A stretch of DNA of 64,000 nucleotides from CAKVON01 sp902475665 (GCA_036321795.1 JAWQCY010000001.1:372001-436000), one strand, 5' to 3'. Positions 1-9,489 are shown, counted from the stretch's first letter. The notes: generated by a model not told the origin, from the sequence alone. A program made the numbers and translations.

Positions 1-1
1 C

Positions 2-622
2 AACGTGAGCCTGGACTCGGTCGCCGCGGCCACCTACGCGGCCATCACGCGCGGGGGGTGCCTTGCCGACGCGCTGGCGGGGCTGGACGCCGCGCTTGCC
101 GCCGGGTTCGACCGCGTCAAGGTCAACTGCGTCGTGGTCGGCGGCGTCAACGACGCCGGCCTTGCCGACGTGGCCTCGCTCGCGCGCGACCGCGACATCG
201 ACGTGCGCTTCATCGAGCTGATGCCCATCGGTGAGTGCGCCGACTGGCCGCGCGAGCGCTTCGTCACGGCCGACGCGGCGCTGGCGGACGTGCTCGCGGG
301 CGCCGAGCCCCTGGGCACGCAGGGTGTGGCCGAGCTGTGGCGCCCCTCGCTCTGGCGAGGCCGCGTGGGCCTGATCCGCCCGATGAGCCACAGGTTCTGC
401 GGCGCCTGCGACCGCGTCCGCGTGACTGCCGACGGACGCATGAAGCCCTGCCTGCACTCGGCCGACGAGGTCGACCTGCGCGGCCTTTCCGGTCGTGCGC
501 TCGAGCGTGCTATCGTCGAGGCGGTGCGCCTGAAGCCCGCGCATCATGACATGTACGAGGGAGACGATGGCCCCGGCCGCGCCAGTGGCAGCGTGCGGGG
601 CATGAACCGGATCGGGGGATAG
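2..622 (+). CDS. moaA: GTP 3',8-cyclase MoaA, C-terminal part (start outside window)
   Basis: This is the 3' two thirds of moaA, whose radical-SAM product starts molybdopterin synthesis by converting GTP to 3',8-cyclo-GTP. The reading frame is open at the left edge (N-V-S-L-D-S, the usual RLNVSLDSL region), so the GTG at 5 is internal. The C-terminal [4Fe-4S] cluster that binds GTP is visible as FCGACDRVRV plus a third Cys 14 residues on (about residues 133, 136 and 150 of the fragment). The protein ends in the Gly-Gly tail typical of MoaA (NRIGG). The stop is immediately followed by the next ATG, so it is translationally coupled to the moaC-MOSC gene. The N-terminal CxxxCxxC motif lies outside the window. 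Confidence 0.95.
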   Translation, partial: NVSLDSVAAATYAAITRGGCLADALAGLDAALAAGFDRVKVNCVVVGGVNDAGLADVASLARDRDIDVRFIELMPIGECADWPRERFVTADAALADVLAGAEPLGTQGVAELWRPSLWRGRVGLIRPMSHRFCGACDRVRVTADGRMKPCLHSADEVDLRGLSGRALERAIVEAVRLKPAHHDMYEGDDGPGRASGSVRGMNRIGG

Positions 623-1687
623 ATGAGCCAGCCGACAGGCGACCTCACGCACGTGAACGAGCAGGGCCGCGCCCGCATGGTGGACGTGTCCGCCAAGCCG
701 CGCACCGCGCGCGTGGCGCGGGCGGCGAGCTTCGTGAGCATGAGGCCCGACACCCTGGAGCTCGTCCGCACGGGAGGCTGCAAGAAGGGCGACGTGCTCG
801 CGGTCGCCCAGGTGGCGGGCATCATGGCGGCAAAGCGCTGCTGGGAGCTCGTGCCCATGTGCCACCCGATCGCGCTCACCGGCGCCGACGTGTCCTTCTC
901 GCTGGTGGACGCGCCCGATCCCGCGAACGCCGCCACGCCCGCGCGCTGCGGCGTCGCCATCGAGGCCACCTGCCGCTGCACGGGCGAGACGGGCGTCGAG
1001 ATGGAGGCCCTCACCGCCGCCAGCGTGGCCGCGCTCACGGTTTACGACATGCTCAAGGCCCACCAGCGCGACATGGTCGTCGAGTCCACGCGCCTTCTTG
1101 AGAAGGACGGCGGCAAGTCGGGTCACTTCGTCGCTGCCGAGAAGAGCGGCGAGGTCACGGTCCCCGCCCGCGCGGCGCCCGCCCCCGCGCCCACGACCCC
1201 GTGCGGCCGCGTCGAGGCTGTGAGCGTCTCGGAGCGCAAGGGCACGCGCAAGGTCCCGCGCGACTCGATCGAGCTCGTGGTGGGCATGGGCGTGGCGGGC
1301 GACGCGCATGCCGGCGCCTGGCACCGCCAGGTGAGCCTTCTTCCGGCGGAGTCGGTCGACCGCATGCGCGAGGCGCTTCTTCGCGGCCAGGGTGCCGAGG
1401 CCGGCCGCGTCGATGTCGCGAGCGAGCTGGGGCCTGGCGCGTTTGCCGAGAACGTGCTGGTCCGCGGGATGGACCTGGCGTCGCTTCCCGTTGGCACGAC
1501 GCTTGCCGCGGGCGACGCGCGCCTGGTGGTTACGCAGATCGGCAAGACGTGCCACACCGACTGCGAGATCCGCCGCCTGGTGGGTACCTGCGTCATGCCC
1601 ACCGACGGCATCTTCTGCGTCGTCACGCGCGCTGGTGTCCTGCGCGCCGGCGACGAGGTCCGCGTTGTGGGGGAGGGCGAGCTCTAG
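623..1687 (+). CDS. moaC: MoaC-MOSC fusion: cyclic pyranopterin monophosphate synthase plus MOSC domain
   Basis: The 354-residue product joins two domains. Residues about 1-160 are MoaC, with LTHVNEQGRARMVDVS, AGIMAAKRCWELVPMCHP, TGVEMEALTAASVAALTVYDM and the GGKSGHF end; it rearranges cyclo-GTP to cyclic pyranopterin monophosphate. After an Ala/Pro-rich linker (about 175-195), residues about 198-352 form a MOSC domain with GMGVAGDAHAG, FAENVLVRG, the Cys-bearing QIGKTCHTDCEIRRLVG and GIFCVVTRAG. MOSC domains are predicted to carry sulfur through a conserved Cys and occur in Mo-cofactor sulfurases. The ATG follows the moaA stop with no gap, and the stop abuts the next ATG. MoaC alone is about 160 residues, so the length confirms a true fusion. 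Confidence 0.93.
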   Translation: MSQPTGDLTHVNEQGRARMVDVSAKPRTARVARAASFVSMRPDTLELVRTGGCKKGDVLAVAQVAGIMAAKRCWELVPMCHPIALTGADVSFSLVDAPDPANAATPARCGVAIEATCRCTGETGVEMEALTAASVAALTVYDMLKAHQRDMVVESTRLLEKDGGKSGHFVAAEKSGEVTVPARAAPAPAPTTPCGRVEAVSVSERKGTRKVPRDSIELVVGMGVAGDAHAGAWHRQVSLLPAESVDRMREALLRGQGAEAGRVDVASELGPGAFAENVLVRGMDLASLPVGTTLAAGDARLVVTQIGKTCHTDCEIRRLVGTCVMPTDGIFCVVTRAGVLRAGDEVRVVGEGEL

Positions 1688-2722
1688 ATGAGGCAGGTTC
1701 GCGTCGAGGACGCCGTGGGACAGGTGCTGTGCCACGACATGACCCAGATCATCCCGGGCAAGAGCAAGGGCCCGCGCTTCCGCAAGGGGCACGTGGTCAC
1801 GCCCGAGGACATCCCCGTGTTGCTGTCGATGGGCAAGCGCAGCCTGTACGTCTTCGAGCTCGCGGCCGACCAGCTGCACGAGAACGACGCCGCCGAGCGC
1901 CTTGCGGCGCTGTGCGTGGGCCCCGGCTGCGAGCGCGCCGGCGACCCGTCCGAGGGCAAGATCGGCATCCGCGCCACCCGTGACGGCGTGCTCCTGGTGG
2001 ACTCCGAGCGCCTGGTGGCCGTCAACTCCTGCGACGAGGTCATGGTCGCGACGCGTCGCGGCAACTTCGGCGTGTGCGCGGGCGACATGCTGGCGGGCAC
2101 CCGCGTGATCCCGCTCGTGGTTGGCGAGAAGGTCGTCGAGGCAGCGGAGCGTGCGGCGGCCGGGGGGCCGCTGCTTCGCGTGGAGCCGTACCGCGTCCGC
2201 ACGGCCGCCGTGGTGGCCACCGGCTCCGAGGTCGCGTCGGGCCTGGTCGAGGACGCCTTCACGCCGGTGATTGAGTCCAAGCTCGCCGCCTACGGCGTCG
2301 AGGTCGCCTATCGTGCGACCCCCGGAGACGACCCCGCCGACGTCGAGGGGGCGATTCGCGAGGCCGTCTCGTGCGGTTGCGGCATGGTCGTGTGCACGGG
2401 CGGCATGAGCGTGGACCCCGACGACAACACCCCCGGCGCCATCCGCCGGGCAGGAGCGCGCGTGGTCGCCTACGGCAGCCCCGTGCTGCCTGGCGCGATG
2501 CTTCTCGTCGGATACTTTGACGACGTGCCCGACATGCCGGTGCCCGTTGTGGGCGTGCCCGGCTGCGCGATGTACAACAAGGCTACGGTCTTGGACCTGG
2601 TGCTGCCCCGCGTCCTCGCGGGCATCGAGCTGACCAGGCGAGATCTGGCCGCGATGGGCGAGGGTGGGCTGTGCCTGGGCTGCAAGCCGTGCACGTTCCC
2701 GCATTGCCCCTTTGGGAGGTAG
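1688..2722 (+). CDS. Molybdopterin-binding protein, MoeA-like
   Basis: A 344-residue protein with a MoeA-like N-terminal part (VEDAVGQVLCHDMTQIIPG, FRKGHVVTPEDIPVLLSMGK) and a C-terminal MogA/MoeA-type molybdopterin-binding domain (AAVVATGSEVASG, MVVCTGGMSVDPDDNTPGA, PVVGVPGCAMYN). It ends in a Cys-rich tail (CLGCKPCTFPHC) characteristic of this shorter MoeA-related family seen in anaerobes. By family it should act late in cofactor synthesis, in molybdate insertion or cofactor handling; whether it replaces MoeA here cannot be told from sequence. It is in an operon with moaA, moaC-MOSC and mogA. Confidence 0.85.
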   Translation: MRQVRVEDAVGQVLCHDMTQIIPGKSKGPRFRKGHVVTPEDIPVLLSMGKRSLYVFELAADQLHENDAAERLAALCVGPGCERAGDPSEGKIGIRATRDGVLLVDSERLVAVNSCDEVMVATRRGNFGVCAGDMLAGTRVIPLVVGEKVVEAAERAAAGGPLLRVEPYRVRTAAVVATGSEVASGLVEDAFTPVIESKLAAYGVEVAYRATPGDDPADVEGAIREAVSCGCGMVVCTGGMSVDPDDNTPGAIRRAGARVVAYGSPVLPGAMLLVGYFDDVPDMPVPVVGVPGCAMYNKATVLDLVLPRVLAGIELTRRDLAAMGEGGLCLGCKPCTFPHCPFGR

Positions 2723-2724
2723 CC

Positions 2725-3252
2725 ATGACCTTCGACCGACACGACCACGGCGCGAGCGAGCGGCACTTTTCGGCAGCGGTGGTAACGGTGAGCGACCGGG
2801 CGGCGGCCGGCCTGCGCGACGACGAGAGCGGTCCCGCCCTGTCGGCGCTTCTGAGCTGCAAGGGCTATGAGGTCATCGGCGTCGGGGTGGTGCCCGACGA
2901 CGCCGATGCGATCGAGTCCGAGCTCGTCCGCCTTGCCGAGAGGGACGTGGCGCTCGTCCTGACCACGGGCGGGACGGGCTTCTCGCCCCGCGACGTGACG
3001 CCCGAGGCCACCTGCCGCGTGTGCGAGCGCATGGCGCCCGGCATCGCGGAGGCCATGCGCGCCGCCTCGATGGCCGTGACGGACCGCGCGTGCCTGTCGC
3101 GCGGGGTTGCCGGCATCCGCGGGCGGACCCTGGTGGTCAACCTGCCAGGCAGTCCCAAGGCCGCCGTCGAGAACGTGTCGGCAGTGCTGGGCGCGCTCCC
3201 GCACGGCCTGGCCGTGCTGCGTGGGCAGGTCTCGGACTGCGCGGGGGCCTAG
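2725..3252 (+). CDS. mogA: Molybdopterin adenylyltransferase-type protein, MogA/MoaB family
   Basis: A 175-residue MogA/MoaB-family protein that would adenylylate molybdopterin before metal insertion. Family motifs are AAVVTVSDRAAAG near the N-terminus, the LTTGGTGFSPRDVTPEA substrate loop and the VNLPGSPKAAVEN segment. I chose ATG 2725 because a GGGAGGT ribosome site overlaps the preceding stop at 2720-2722; an in-frame ATG upstream would lie inside the previous gene. It is the last gene of the operon. Its stop overlaps the stop of the convergent gene on the other strand by two bases. The fifth codon region onward contains GGCACTTTTCGGCA, a close variant of the intergenic motif described in the findings. 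Confidence 0.92.
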   Translation: MTFDRHDHGASERHFSAAVVTVSDRAAAGLRDDESGPALSALLSCKGYEVIGVGVVPDDADAIESELVRLAERDVALVLTTGGTGFSPRDVTPEATCRVCERMAPGIAEAMRAASMAVTDRACLSRGVAGIRGRTLVVNLPGSPKAAVENVSAVLGALPHGLAVLRGQVSDCAGA

Positions 3253-3623
3253 CCGCGGGGCTGGCGTTGCGGCGCGGGGCCGTCCGGGCTGGCGGGGTCG
3301 TCCGGGTCGACGACCTCGGCGAGAAAGACGTTGAGGGTCTCGACCTCGGGGCAGCAGAACTTGGCCGTGCCCGGCTCGTTTCCGGGGACGGTGCCTCCGT
3401 AGCGCAGGATGTCGATGTAGGGGAATCCCACGTGGCAGGCCATGGGGCACATGCGCCCGCGGTCGTGGTCGAAGTCGAAGGTGTCGCCGGGCTTGTGGCC
3501 GTGGTGGCAGCGGCACTCGCCCAGCTGGTCGACGACGGTGACCTTGATGGTCGGGCGGCGTCCTCGTGGCGCGCCCGCCCTCTTGTGCGTGGGGTTGGCG
3601 CCCTCGGCGCGCGCCGCGCTCAT
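3249..3623 (-). CDS. TIGR04076-like Cys-rich small protein
   Basis: A 124-residue protein resembling the TIGR04076 family: a KVTVVDQLGECRCHHGHKPGDTF start followed by RMCPMACHVGFPYIDILRYGG and AKFCCPEVETLNVF, with conserved Cys and Gly-Gly positions. The function of the family is unknown; the Cys pattern suggests metal or redox chemistry, which is inference. The start at 3623 overlaps the stop of the pyridoxamine kinase gene (ATGA), so the two are translationally coupled. The N-terminal 25 residues are basic and low in complexity (HKRAGAPRGRRP). The stop overlaps that of mogA on the opposite strand. Confidence 0.75.
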   Translation of the reverse strand: MSAARAEGANPTHKRAGAPRGRRPTIKVTVVDQLGECRCHHGHKPGDTFDFDHDRGRMCPMACHVGFPYIDILRYGGTVPGNEPGTAKFCCPEVETLNVFLAEVVDPDDPASPDGPAPQRQPRG

Positions 3624-4462
3624 CGGTCCACCACCGACAGGTACTTCTCGACAGGAAGGCCCATGGCCTTGTCCTTCTGGTCCTGGTTGAGGTAGATGAG
3701 CTGGCGGACGGCGTCCATGGCGTTTGCGGTGGCGTCGGCCAGGGTGCGGCCCTGCAACACGCGGCCCATGAGGACCGACGAGAAGATGTCGCCCGTGCCC
3801 GGGAAGTAGACGGGGATCTCGTCGAAGGGGATGAGGAAGCGCTCGCCTGCCAGGTGGTCGTAGCCGACGACGGCGTGTTGGCCGTCGACCACGGAGCTGG
3901 TGACGACGACGGACTTGGCGCCGATTCCGCGGATCTTGTCCACCAGGGCGTCGGCCTCGGCCCGTGTGATGCCCCCCTTGGCAGGTGCCATCGGGGTGTC
4001 GGTGAGCAGGCAGGCCTCGGTGTAGTTGGGGACGGTGCAGTCGGCGACCGCGACCAGGCGGCGCATGTGGCCGATCGTGGACTCGGGGACGCCCGCGTAC
4101 AGGGAGCCGTTGTCGCCCATGATCGGGTCGACAAAGACGCGGGTCCCACGGGCTGCCCGCTCCTCGCAGAAGGCGGCGATGCGGGTGGCCTGCTCCTCGG
4201 TGACGATGAATCCGGTGGAGATGGCGTCGAACTCGAAGCCCAGGTGACCCCAGATCTCCAGGGCGCGGTTGACGTAGTCCGTCAGGTCCTGGATGTAGAA
4301 CTCGGGGTAGTCCAGCGTGTCCGACACGATCGCGGTGGGCAGGTTGTGGATGCGAAAGCCCATGTGCGACAGCACGGGCAGCATGGCGGCCAGGGCCACC
4401 TTGCCGTAGCCGCACATGTCGTTGATCAGCAGGACCTGGTCGCTGGCCTTGGGTTGCGTCAT
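3620..4462 (-). CDS. Pyridoxamine/pyridoxal kinase, PdxY-like
   Basis: A 280-residue ribokinase-fold vitamin B6 kinase, which would phosphorylate pyridoxamine or pyridoxal with ATP. Seen in the sequence: the N-terminal substrate loop LINDMCGYGKVAL, VDPIMGDNGSLYAG, NYTEACLLT, and the ATP/anion-hole motif FPGTGDIFSSVLMG with its catalytic Asp. The length matches the family. The ATG at 4462 has an upstream AAAGGCGAG ribosome site. It is followed by, and overlaps, the TIGR04076-like gene. Near its 3' end the coding sequence contains GGTACTTCTCGACA (3640-3653), a relative of the intergenic motif. Confidence 0.9.
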   Translation of the reverse strand: MTQPKASDQVLLINDMCGYGKVALAAMLPVLSHMGFRIHNLPTAIVSDTLDYPEFYIQDLTDYVNRALEIWGHLGFEFDAISTGFIVTEEQATRIAAFCEERAARGTRVFVDPIMGDNGSLYAGVPESTIGHMRRLVAVADCTVPNYTEACLLTDTPMAPAKGGITRAEADALVDKIRGIGAKSVVVTSSVVDGQHAVVGYDHLAGERFLIPFDEIPVYFPGTGDIFSSVLMGRVLQGRTLADATANAMDAVRQLIYLNQDQKDKAMGLPVEKYLSVVDR

Positions 4463-4997
4463 GGTTCACTCGCCTTTCGATGGCGGTCGGGTGCGTTTGC
4501 GACCCATGCTAGCGCGAGTTGGTGTCGGGTGCGTTTCGGGCGGGGCGAGGTGGCGGGACAGCCGGCTGGCCCCAAGCAACGTGGAGAAATCTTGCTGCCC
4601 GAGGCACTTCTCGGCAGGGTCGGTATGGAGGGGCCAGTCGCGGGGAATCACATAGTCATGCGCAAGGTCGCATGTGCTAGGGCCGGCGCCCTTTGACGTC
4701 GGCGGCATTACGACCGAAAGTGGGGGTCCCGTGGTCATGTCCGGGGCCCTCGTCTAGTTTCGGGGCGTTTTGCCCGTCGGCGGGTCTTGTCGCCGGCGAG
4801 CTCTGGCGACGGCCGTGTCCGTCGGGCCATCGCAACGCGCTGACGGTTTTGGGCACGCGTCGCGACGGTCCTCTGACCGCCGTTGTTAGATAATGAATTT
4901 CAATATAGAAGAACCTCTGGTAGCTAATTTCGTGCCGCTGTCGCGCGACCCGTCCCGGGCGCGCCTTGCGCGGCGCGCCGTTCGGGAGGGCACACCC
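4463..4997. other. Divergent intergenic region, pyridoxamine kinase / aldo-keto reductase
   Basis: 535 bases without a convincing gene. It holds one exact copy of the 14-base motif (4603-4616), a small GTCGCC/GGCGAC inverted repeat near 4788-4815, and an AT-rich patch at 4885-4915 with a TAGATAAT -10-like element at 4887-4894. No matching -35 box was seen. The reductase reading frame stays open upstream to 4893, but the ribosome site favours 4998 as its start. Confidence 0.5.
4603..4616. repeat. 14-base intergenic motif, exact copy
   Basis: GGCACTTCTCGGCA, in the divergent region about 140 bases upstream of the kinase start and 380 upstream of the reductase start. Confidence 0.85.
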
Positions 4998-5927
4998 ATG
5001 GACTATGTCGACTTTGGCAGCAACGGCATGCGTGCGTCGGAGGTCGTGATGGGCTTCTGGCGCATTCCCGACAAGACGAGCGACGAGGTCGCGACCCTGG
5101 TCGAGGCTGGTGTGGACGCGGGCGTCAACATGCTCGACGTCGCCGACGCCTACGGCCGCGGCGCCTGCGAGCGGATCCTCGGCGACGCGCTGTCGTCGCG
5201 TCCCGGCCTGCGCGACCGCGTGCTGGTCCAGACCAAGTGCGGCATCGTCAAGGGTGACGACTTCACCTGGTACGACTTCTCCCGCGCCCACATCGTCGAG
5301 GCGGTCGAGGGTAGCCTTGCGCGCCTGGGCACCGACCACGTGGACTCGCTTCTGCTGCATCGCCCCGACGTGCTGATGGAGCCGGATGAGATCGCGGCCG
5401 CCTTCGACGAGCTGCGCGCCTCGGGCAAGGTGCTCGAGTTCGGCGTGAGCAATCTCGCCCCCGCCGGCATCTCCCGCATCCAGGCGAGCCTCGACTTCTC
5501 CCTGGCATGCAACCAGATCCAGCTGAGCTGCGGCCACACCGCTCCGGTGGACGCGACCATCTACTACAACATGGGCGTCGACGAGGCCGTCTCGCGCGAC
5601 GCGGCGACGCTGGACTGGTGCGCCGCGCACGACATGGTGGTCCAGTCGTGGTCGAGCCTGCAGGTCAGCCGCGAGTTCGGGACCTTCCTCGGTGCGAGCG
5701 AGTATGCCGCGCTCAACGACAGGCTCGACAGGATCGCGGCGGACCGTGGCGTCACGCCAGCGGCTGTCGCCCTGGCATGGGTCTTGCGCCTGCCCATGCG
5801 CACGCAGGCCGTCATCGGCACCTGCGACCCGGCGCATGCCCGCGAGGCCGCCGCTGCCAGCGACGTGCGGCTGACGCGTCGCGAGTGGTACGAGATCTAC
5901 TCGGCGGCGGGCCACAGGCTCCCGTAG
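4998..5927 (+). CDS. Aldo/keto reductase, YdhF-like
   Basis: A 309-residue NADPH-dependent aldo/keto reductase of the TIM-barrel family. The catalytic tetrad is visible: Asp and Tyr in NMLDVADAYGRGA, Lys in VLVQTKCGIV and His in LLLHRPDVLM. The coenzyme region VIGTCDPAHAREAAAA is near the C-terminus. The overall layout, with GVSNLAPAGISRIQ and the NQIQLSCGH segment, resembles E. coli YdhF. The substrate is unknown. ATG 4998 is preceded by GGGAGGG at 4984-4990, seven bases upstream, which decides the start over the longer open frame from 4893. Confidence 0.9.
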   Translation: MDYVDFGSNGMRASEVVMGFWRIPDKTSDEVATLVEAGVDAGVNMLDVADAYGRGACERILGDALSSRPGLRDRVLVQTKCGIVKGDDFTWYDFSRAHIVEAVEGSLARLGTDHVDSLLLHRPDVLMEPDEIAAAFDELRASGKVLEFGVSNLAPAGISRIQASLDFSLACNQIQLSCGHTAPVDATIYYNMGVDEAVSRDAATLDWCAAHDMVVQSWSSLQVSREFGTFLGASEYAALNDRLDRIAADRGVTPAAVALAWVLRLPMRTQAVIGTCDPAHAREAAAASDVRLTRREWYEIYSAAGHRLP

Positions 5928-5936
5928 CCGCCCCGC

Positions 5937-5950
5937 GGCACTTCTCGACC
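5937..5950. repeat. 14-base motif, variant copy
   Basis: GGCACTTCTCGACC, in the short gap just upstream of the histidine phosphatase ribosome site; it matches the consensus at 12 of 14 positions. Confidence 0.65.
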
Positions 5951-5976
5951 CGACGCCATCCGAAAGGAGCACGGCC

Positions 5977-6648
5977 TTGCGCACCCTGTACCTCATGCGT
6001 CATGGCACGACCATCTTCAACGAGCGAAACAAGGTCCAGGGTTGGGGCGACTCGCCACTGTCCGCGTACGGCCGCCGCCAGGCCGCGTGGATGGGCCGCT
6101 GGTTTGCCGAGCACGGAGTCTCTTTCGACCACGCGTACTGCTCGACCTCCGGGCGCACCGCGCAGACGCTCGAGCTCGCGACGCGCTCGTCGATGTCGTA
6201 TGCGCGTCTGGGCGGGCTGCGCGAGTTCTACTTCGGCCTGCTGGAGGGGGAGAGCGCAAGCCTCGTAGCGCCCGACCCCTTCGGCGAGTTCCTCGTTCAG
6301 TTTGGCGGCGAGTCCACCACCCAGGTGACCGAGCGCATGGTGGCCACGCTGACCGACATCATGGGCCGCGACGGCCACGAGTGCGTGCTGGCGGTCTCGC
6401 ATGGCTCCTCGGGGTTCGCGTTCTACCAGGCAAATGAGCGGCGCTCCGACATCGACCTCGGAGGGCGCCTGCCCCCGCGTGCGTCCGCGATCCGCTATGA
6501 CTTCGATGGCGAGAAGTTCTTTGCGAGGCAGCTGATCGTGCCGGCAGACGACGAGCTCGACCAGGTGGAGCTTCCCGCGGAGTCCGAGTACGTCGACATC
6601 GTCGTGCCCACCCGCGCCCGCCACGTGGCGATTCCCGCGCGCGGCTAG
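5977..6648 (+). CDS. Histidine phosphatase family protein (phosphoglycerate mutase-like)
   Basis: A 223-residue member of the histidine phosphatase superfamily. The catalytic RHG box is at residues 8-10 (YLMRHGTTIFN), the second Arg is in STSGRTAQTLE, the acidic residue in LREFYFGLLEGE, and the second catalytic His in VLAVSHGSSGF. The substrate cannot be assigned. The start is TTG 5977, supported by AAAGGAG at 5963-5969; no ATG is suitably placed. It lies 49 bases after the reductase and may be co-transcribed with it. Its stop overlaps by two bases the stop of the convergent MarR gene. Confidence 0.88.
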   Translation: MRTLYLMRHGTTIFNERNKVQGWGDSPLSAYGRRQAAWMGRWFAEHGVSFDHAYCSTSGRTAQTLELATRSSMSYARLGGLREFYFGLLEGESASLVAPDPFGEFLVQFGGESTTQVTERMVATLTDIMGRDGHECVLAVSHGSSGFAFYQANERRSDIDLGGRLPPRASAIRYDFDGEKFFARQLIVPADDELDQVELPAESEYVDIVVPTRARHVAIPARG

Positions 6649-7103
6649 GCCTCGTCTCCCTGCGCCTGTGCCGCCTCCAGGCCGTCCGACAGCTTGTGCA
6701 GGACCTCGACAAGCCCCTCGAGCTCCTCGTCGCTGACGAGCGCGAAGACTGCCGAGGTGGCGCGGGCGACCTCGGTGCCATGCCCGCGCAGGTAGTCGTG
6801 GCCGCGCGCGGTCATGCGCACGTCTATGCTGCGGCAGTCCGCCTGCGAGCGGCGCATGGTCACAAGGCCGCGCCTCTCCAGCGGCTCGAGCATGCGCTTG
6901 GCGTTCTGGCGCGTGGTGCCGGCGAAGTCGGCCAGGTCGCGCACGCTGTGGGGGCCCTCGCCCATGTTGGCCAGCATCGTCAGCAGGAACCACTGGCGGT
7001 AGGTGGCCTCGCCAGAGTGGGTGTCGGCGTAGCGCGCGAAGCCGCCGGCGAACATCGACATCACCGCCACGGCATAGCTCTCGATTCCGGGCCTTGTGGC
7101 CAT
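6645..7103 (-). CDS. MarR-family transcriptional regulator
   Basis: A 152-residue winged-helix MarR regulator. The DNA-binding part includes TYRQWFLLTMLANMGEGPHSVRDLADFAGTTRQNAKR and the wing LVTMRRSQADCRSIDVRMT. I chose ATG 7103 because a GGGAGG ribosome site lies five bases upstream; the frame extends 12 residues further without a ribosome site. Its promoter has a TATACT -10 on the minus strand (7183-7178), and the -35 position 17 bases upstream falls inside a copy of the 14-base motif at 7195-7208. Its targets are unknown. Confidence 0.85.
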   Translation of the reverse strand: MATRPGIESYAVAVMSMFAGGFARYADTHSGEATYRQWFLLTMLANMGEGPHSVRDLADFAGTTRQNAKRMLEPLERRGLVTMRRSQADCRSIDVRMTARGHDYLRGHGTEVARATSAVFALVSDEELEGLVEVLHKLSDGLEAAQAQGDEA

Positions 7104-7194
7104 GCGTTCCTCCCGTCGTCGTCGCCAATACGCGGTCACGTCAAAAAGGCAACATGGTGCGCTTTTTGCTTATTGCCAGTATAGACGCCTTTTC

Positions 7195-7208
7195 TGCCGA
7201 GAAGTGCA
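7195..7208. repeat. 14-base motif over the MarR -35 region
   Basis: TGCCGAGAAGTGCA. On the minus strand it covers the expected -35 position of the MarR gene promoter. Confidence 0.8.
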
Positions 7209-7328
7209 TCGTGTTGCCCGTATGCTCTCGGCATGTGCTTGGCTGTGCGGCCCGCCGCATGGGTCCTGCCGCCCGCGACGCTATGTGCCCGCATGCGGTA
7301 GCACGGGCGCGACTCGCCGCGCACAGGC

Positions 7329-7406
7329 TAGAATAGATGGGTTGAAACGCAAGGGGACCGACGACGTGACGCCTCGTCGGGCCTGACACCCGCGGTTCGC
7401 CCGACG
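7329..7406 (+). promoter_or_regulatory. asnS promoter -10 and leader with alternative hairpins
   Basis: A TAGAAT -10 at 7329-7334 would start transcription near 7341. In the leader, CCGACGA (7358-7364) can pair with TCGTCGG (7374-7380), or the overlapping CGTCGGGC (7375-7382) can pair with GCCCGACG (7399-7406). The two helices exclude each other. No U-run follows the second helix, so transcription termination is not evident. No T-box core was found. Confidence 0.45.
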
Positions 7407-7418
7407 TCCTTCTCGGCA
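7405..7418. repeat. 14-base motif, copy in asnS leader
   Basis: CGTCCTTCTCGGCA, inverted relative to the copy at 7195 and 23 bases before the asnS ribosome site. Confidence 0.75.
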
Positions 7419-7453
7419 CGTGGCGCGGCCGCCGTCCATGAGGAGGTCCCATC

Positions 7454-8860
<1,407 letters not shown>

Positions 8861-8930
8861 TCCGGGACGTCCCGCACGCGACCGACGGCTGCCGCGACCA
8901 GGTCGATTCCGAGAATGCCCGTTCGGCTGA

Positions 8931-8961
8931 AGGCCACCCCGACGTTGACGGGGTGGCCTTT
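8931..8961. terminator. Bidirectional Rho-independent terminator after asnS
   Basis: AGGCCACCCC (8931-8940) pairs perfectly with GGGGTGGCCT (8950-8959), with a short T run, between convergent asnS and the membrane-protein gene. Confidence 0.85.
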
Positions 8962-9020
8962 GTCATAACGCGATATGTTCGGGCGGCAGCCCGCCTGCCA
9001 GGCATCCGCCCTTCGGACGC

Positions 9021-9380
9021 CTACTCGTCGGCGCCGGCCCCCAAAAGCGCCGACACGACCGAGATGACGATCGCACCCAAAAGCGCCGAGCCGAACGACC
9101 CCACGTAGACGCCCGCATGGAAGATGTTGCGCGCGAAGAAGCTGGCAAGCTCGAGCATGCCGGCGTTGATGACGAGCGCGAACAGCCCCAACGAGACGAT
9201 CGTCAGCGGCAGCGCCATCACGCTGAGCAGCGGCTTGATCCACGTGTTGACGAACGCCAGCGCCAGTGCGGTCCACAGCGCGGCCGCGAAGTCGCTGCCG
9301 ACAAAGCCCATGCCGGGCACGATCCACGCCGCGACCATCACGGCGACGGCGGTAAGAACCCAACGGACGACGAACTTCAT
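9021..9380 (-). CDS. Phage holin family 4-type membrane protein (YvlD-like)
   Basis: A 119-residue protein with about four predicted transmembrane segments (residues about 5-25, 30-50, 55-80 and 85-115), including GFVGSDFAAALWTALALAFVNTWIKPLL and LPLTIVSLGLFALVINAGML. This pattern is typical of the Phage_holin_4_2/YvlD family of small chromosomal membrane proteins. Despite the family name, no phage gene is nearby, so it is most likely a housekeeping envelope protein of unknown role. ATG 9380 has a GAGAGGAG ribosome site; the open frame upstream of it lacks family similarity. Confidence 0.8.
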   Translation of the reverse strand: MKFVVRWVLTAVAVMVAAWIVPGMGFVGSDFAAALWTALALAFVNTWIKPLLSVMALPLTIVSLGLFALVINAGMLELASFFARNIFHAGVYVGSFGSALLGAIVISVVSALLGAGADE

Positions 9381-9489
9381 GGTGGCTCCTCTCACCAGTG
9401 TCAACAAGGTCAGTATGCCCCGCTCCCGCCCGCACCATGCGCCTTCACCAACCCTGCGAACGCCTGCCACTGCATTAGGGTAAAGTGAT

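Larger units (their letters stand above)
7104..7453. other. Divergent regulatory region, MarR gene / asnS
   Basis: 350 bases with no gene. It holds the MarR promoter (TATACT, minus strand, 7183-7178), a motif copy at 7195-7208, an asnS -10 TAGAAT at 7329-7334, a leader with two overlapping hairpins, and a second motif copy at 7405-7418. Confidence 0.6.

Noticed and set aside
2470..4149. Long minus-strand open frame over the molybdopterin and kinase genes
   Set aside because: Shadow of genes with clear motifs; low-complexity Arg/Pro/Ala composition.
7341..7453. T-box riboswitch in front of asnS
   Set aside because: GGGGACCGAC resembles the T-box core only in part; the UGGN bulge and specifier stem are not visible.
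9021..9380. Prophage remnant suggested by the holin-family name
   Set aside because: No other phage gene is nearby; this family is common on chromosomes as ordinary membrane proteins.
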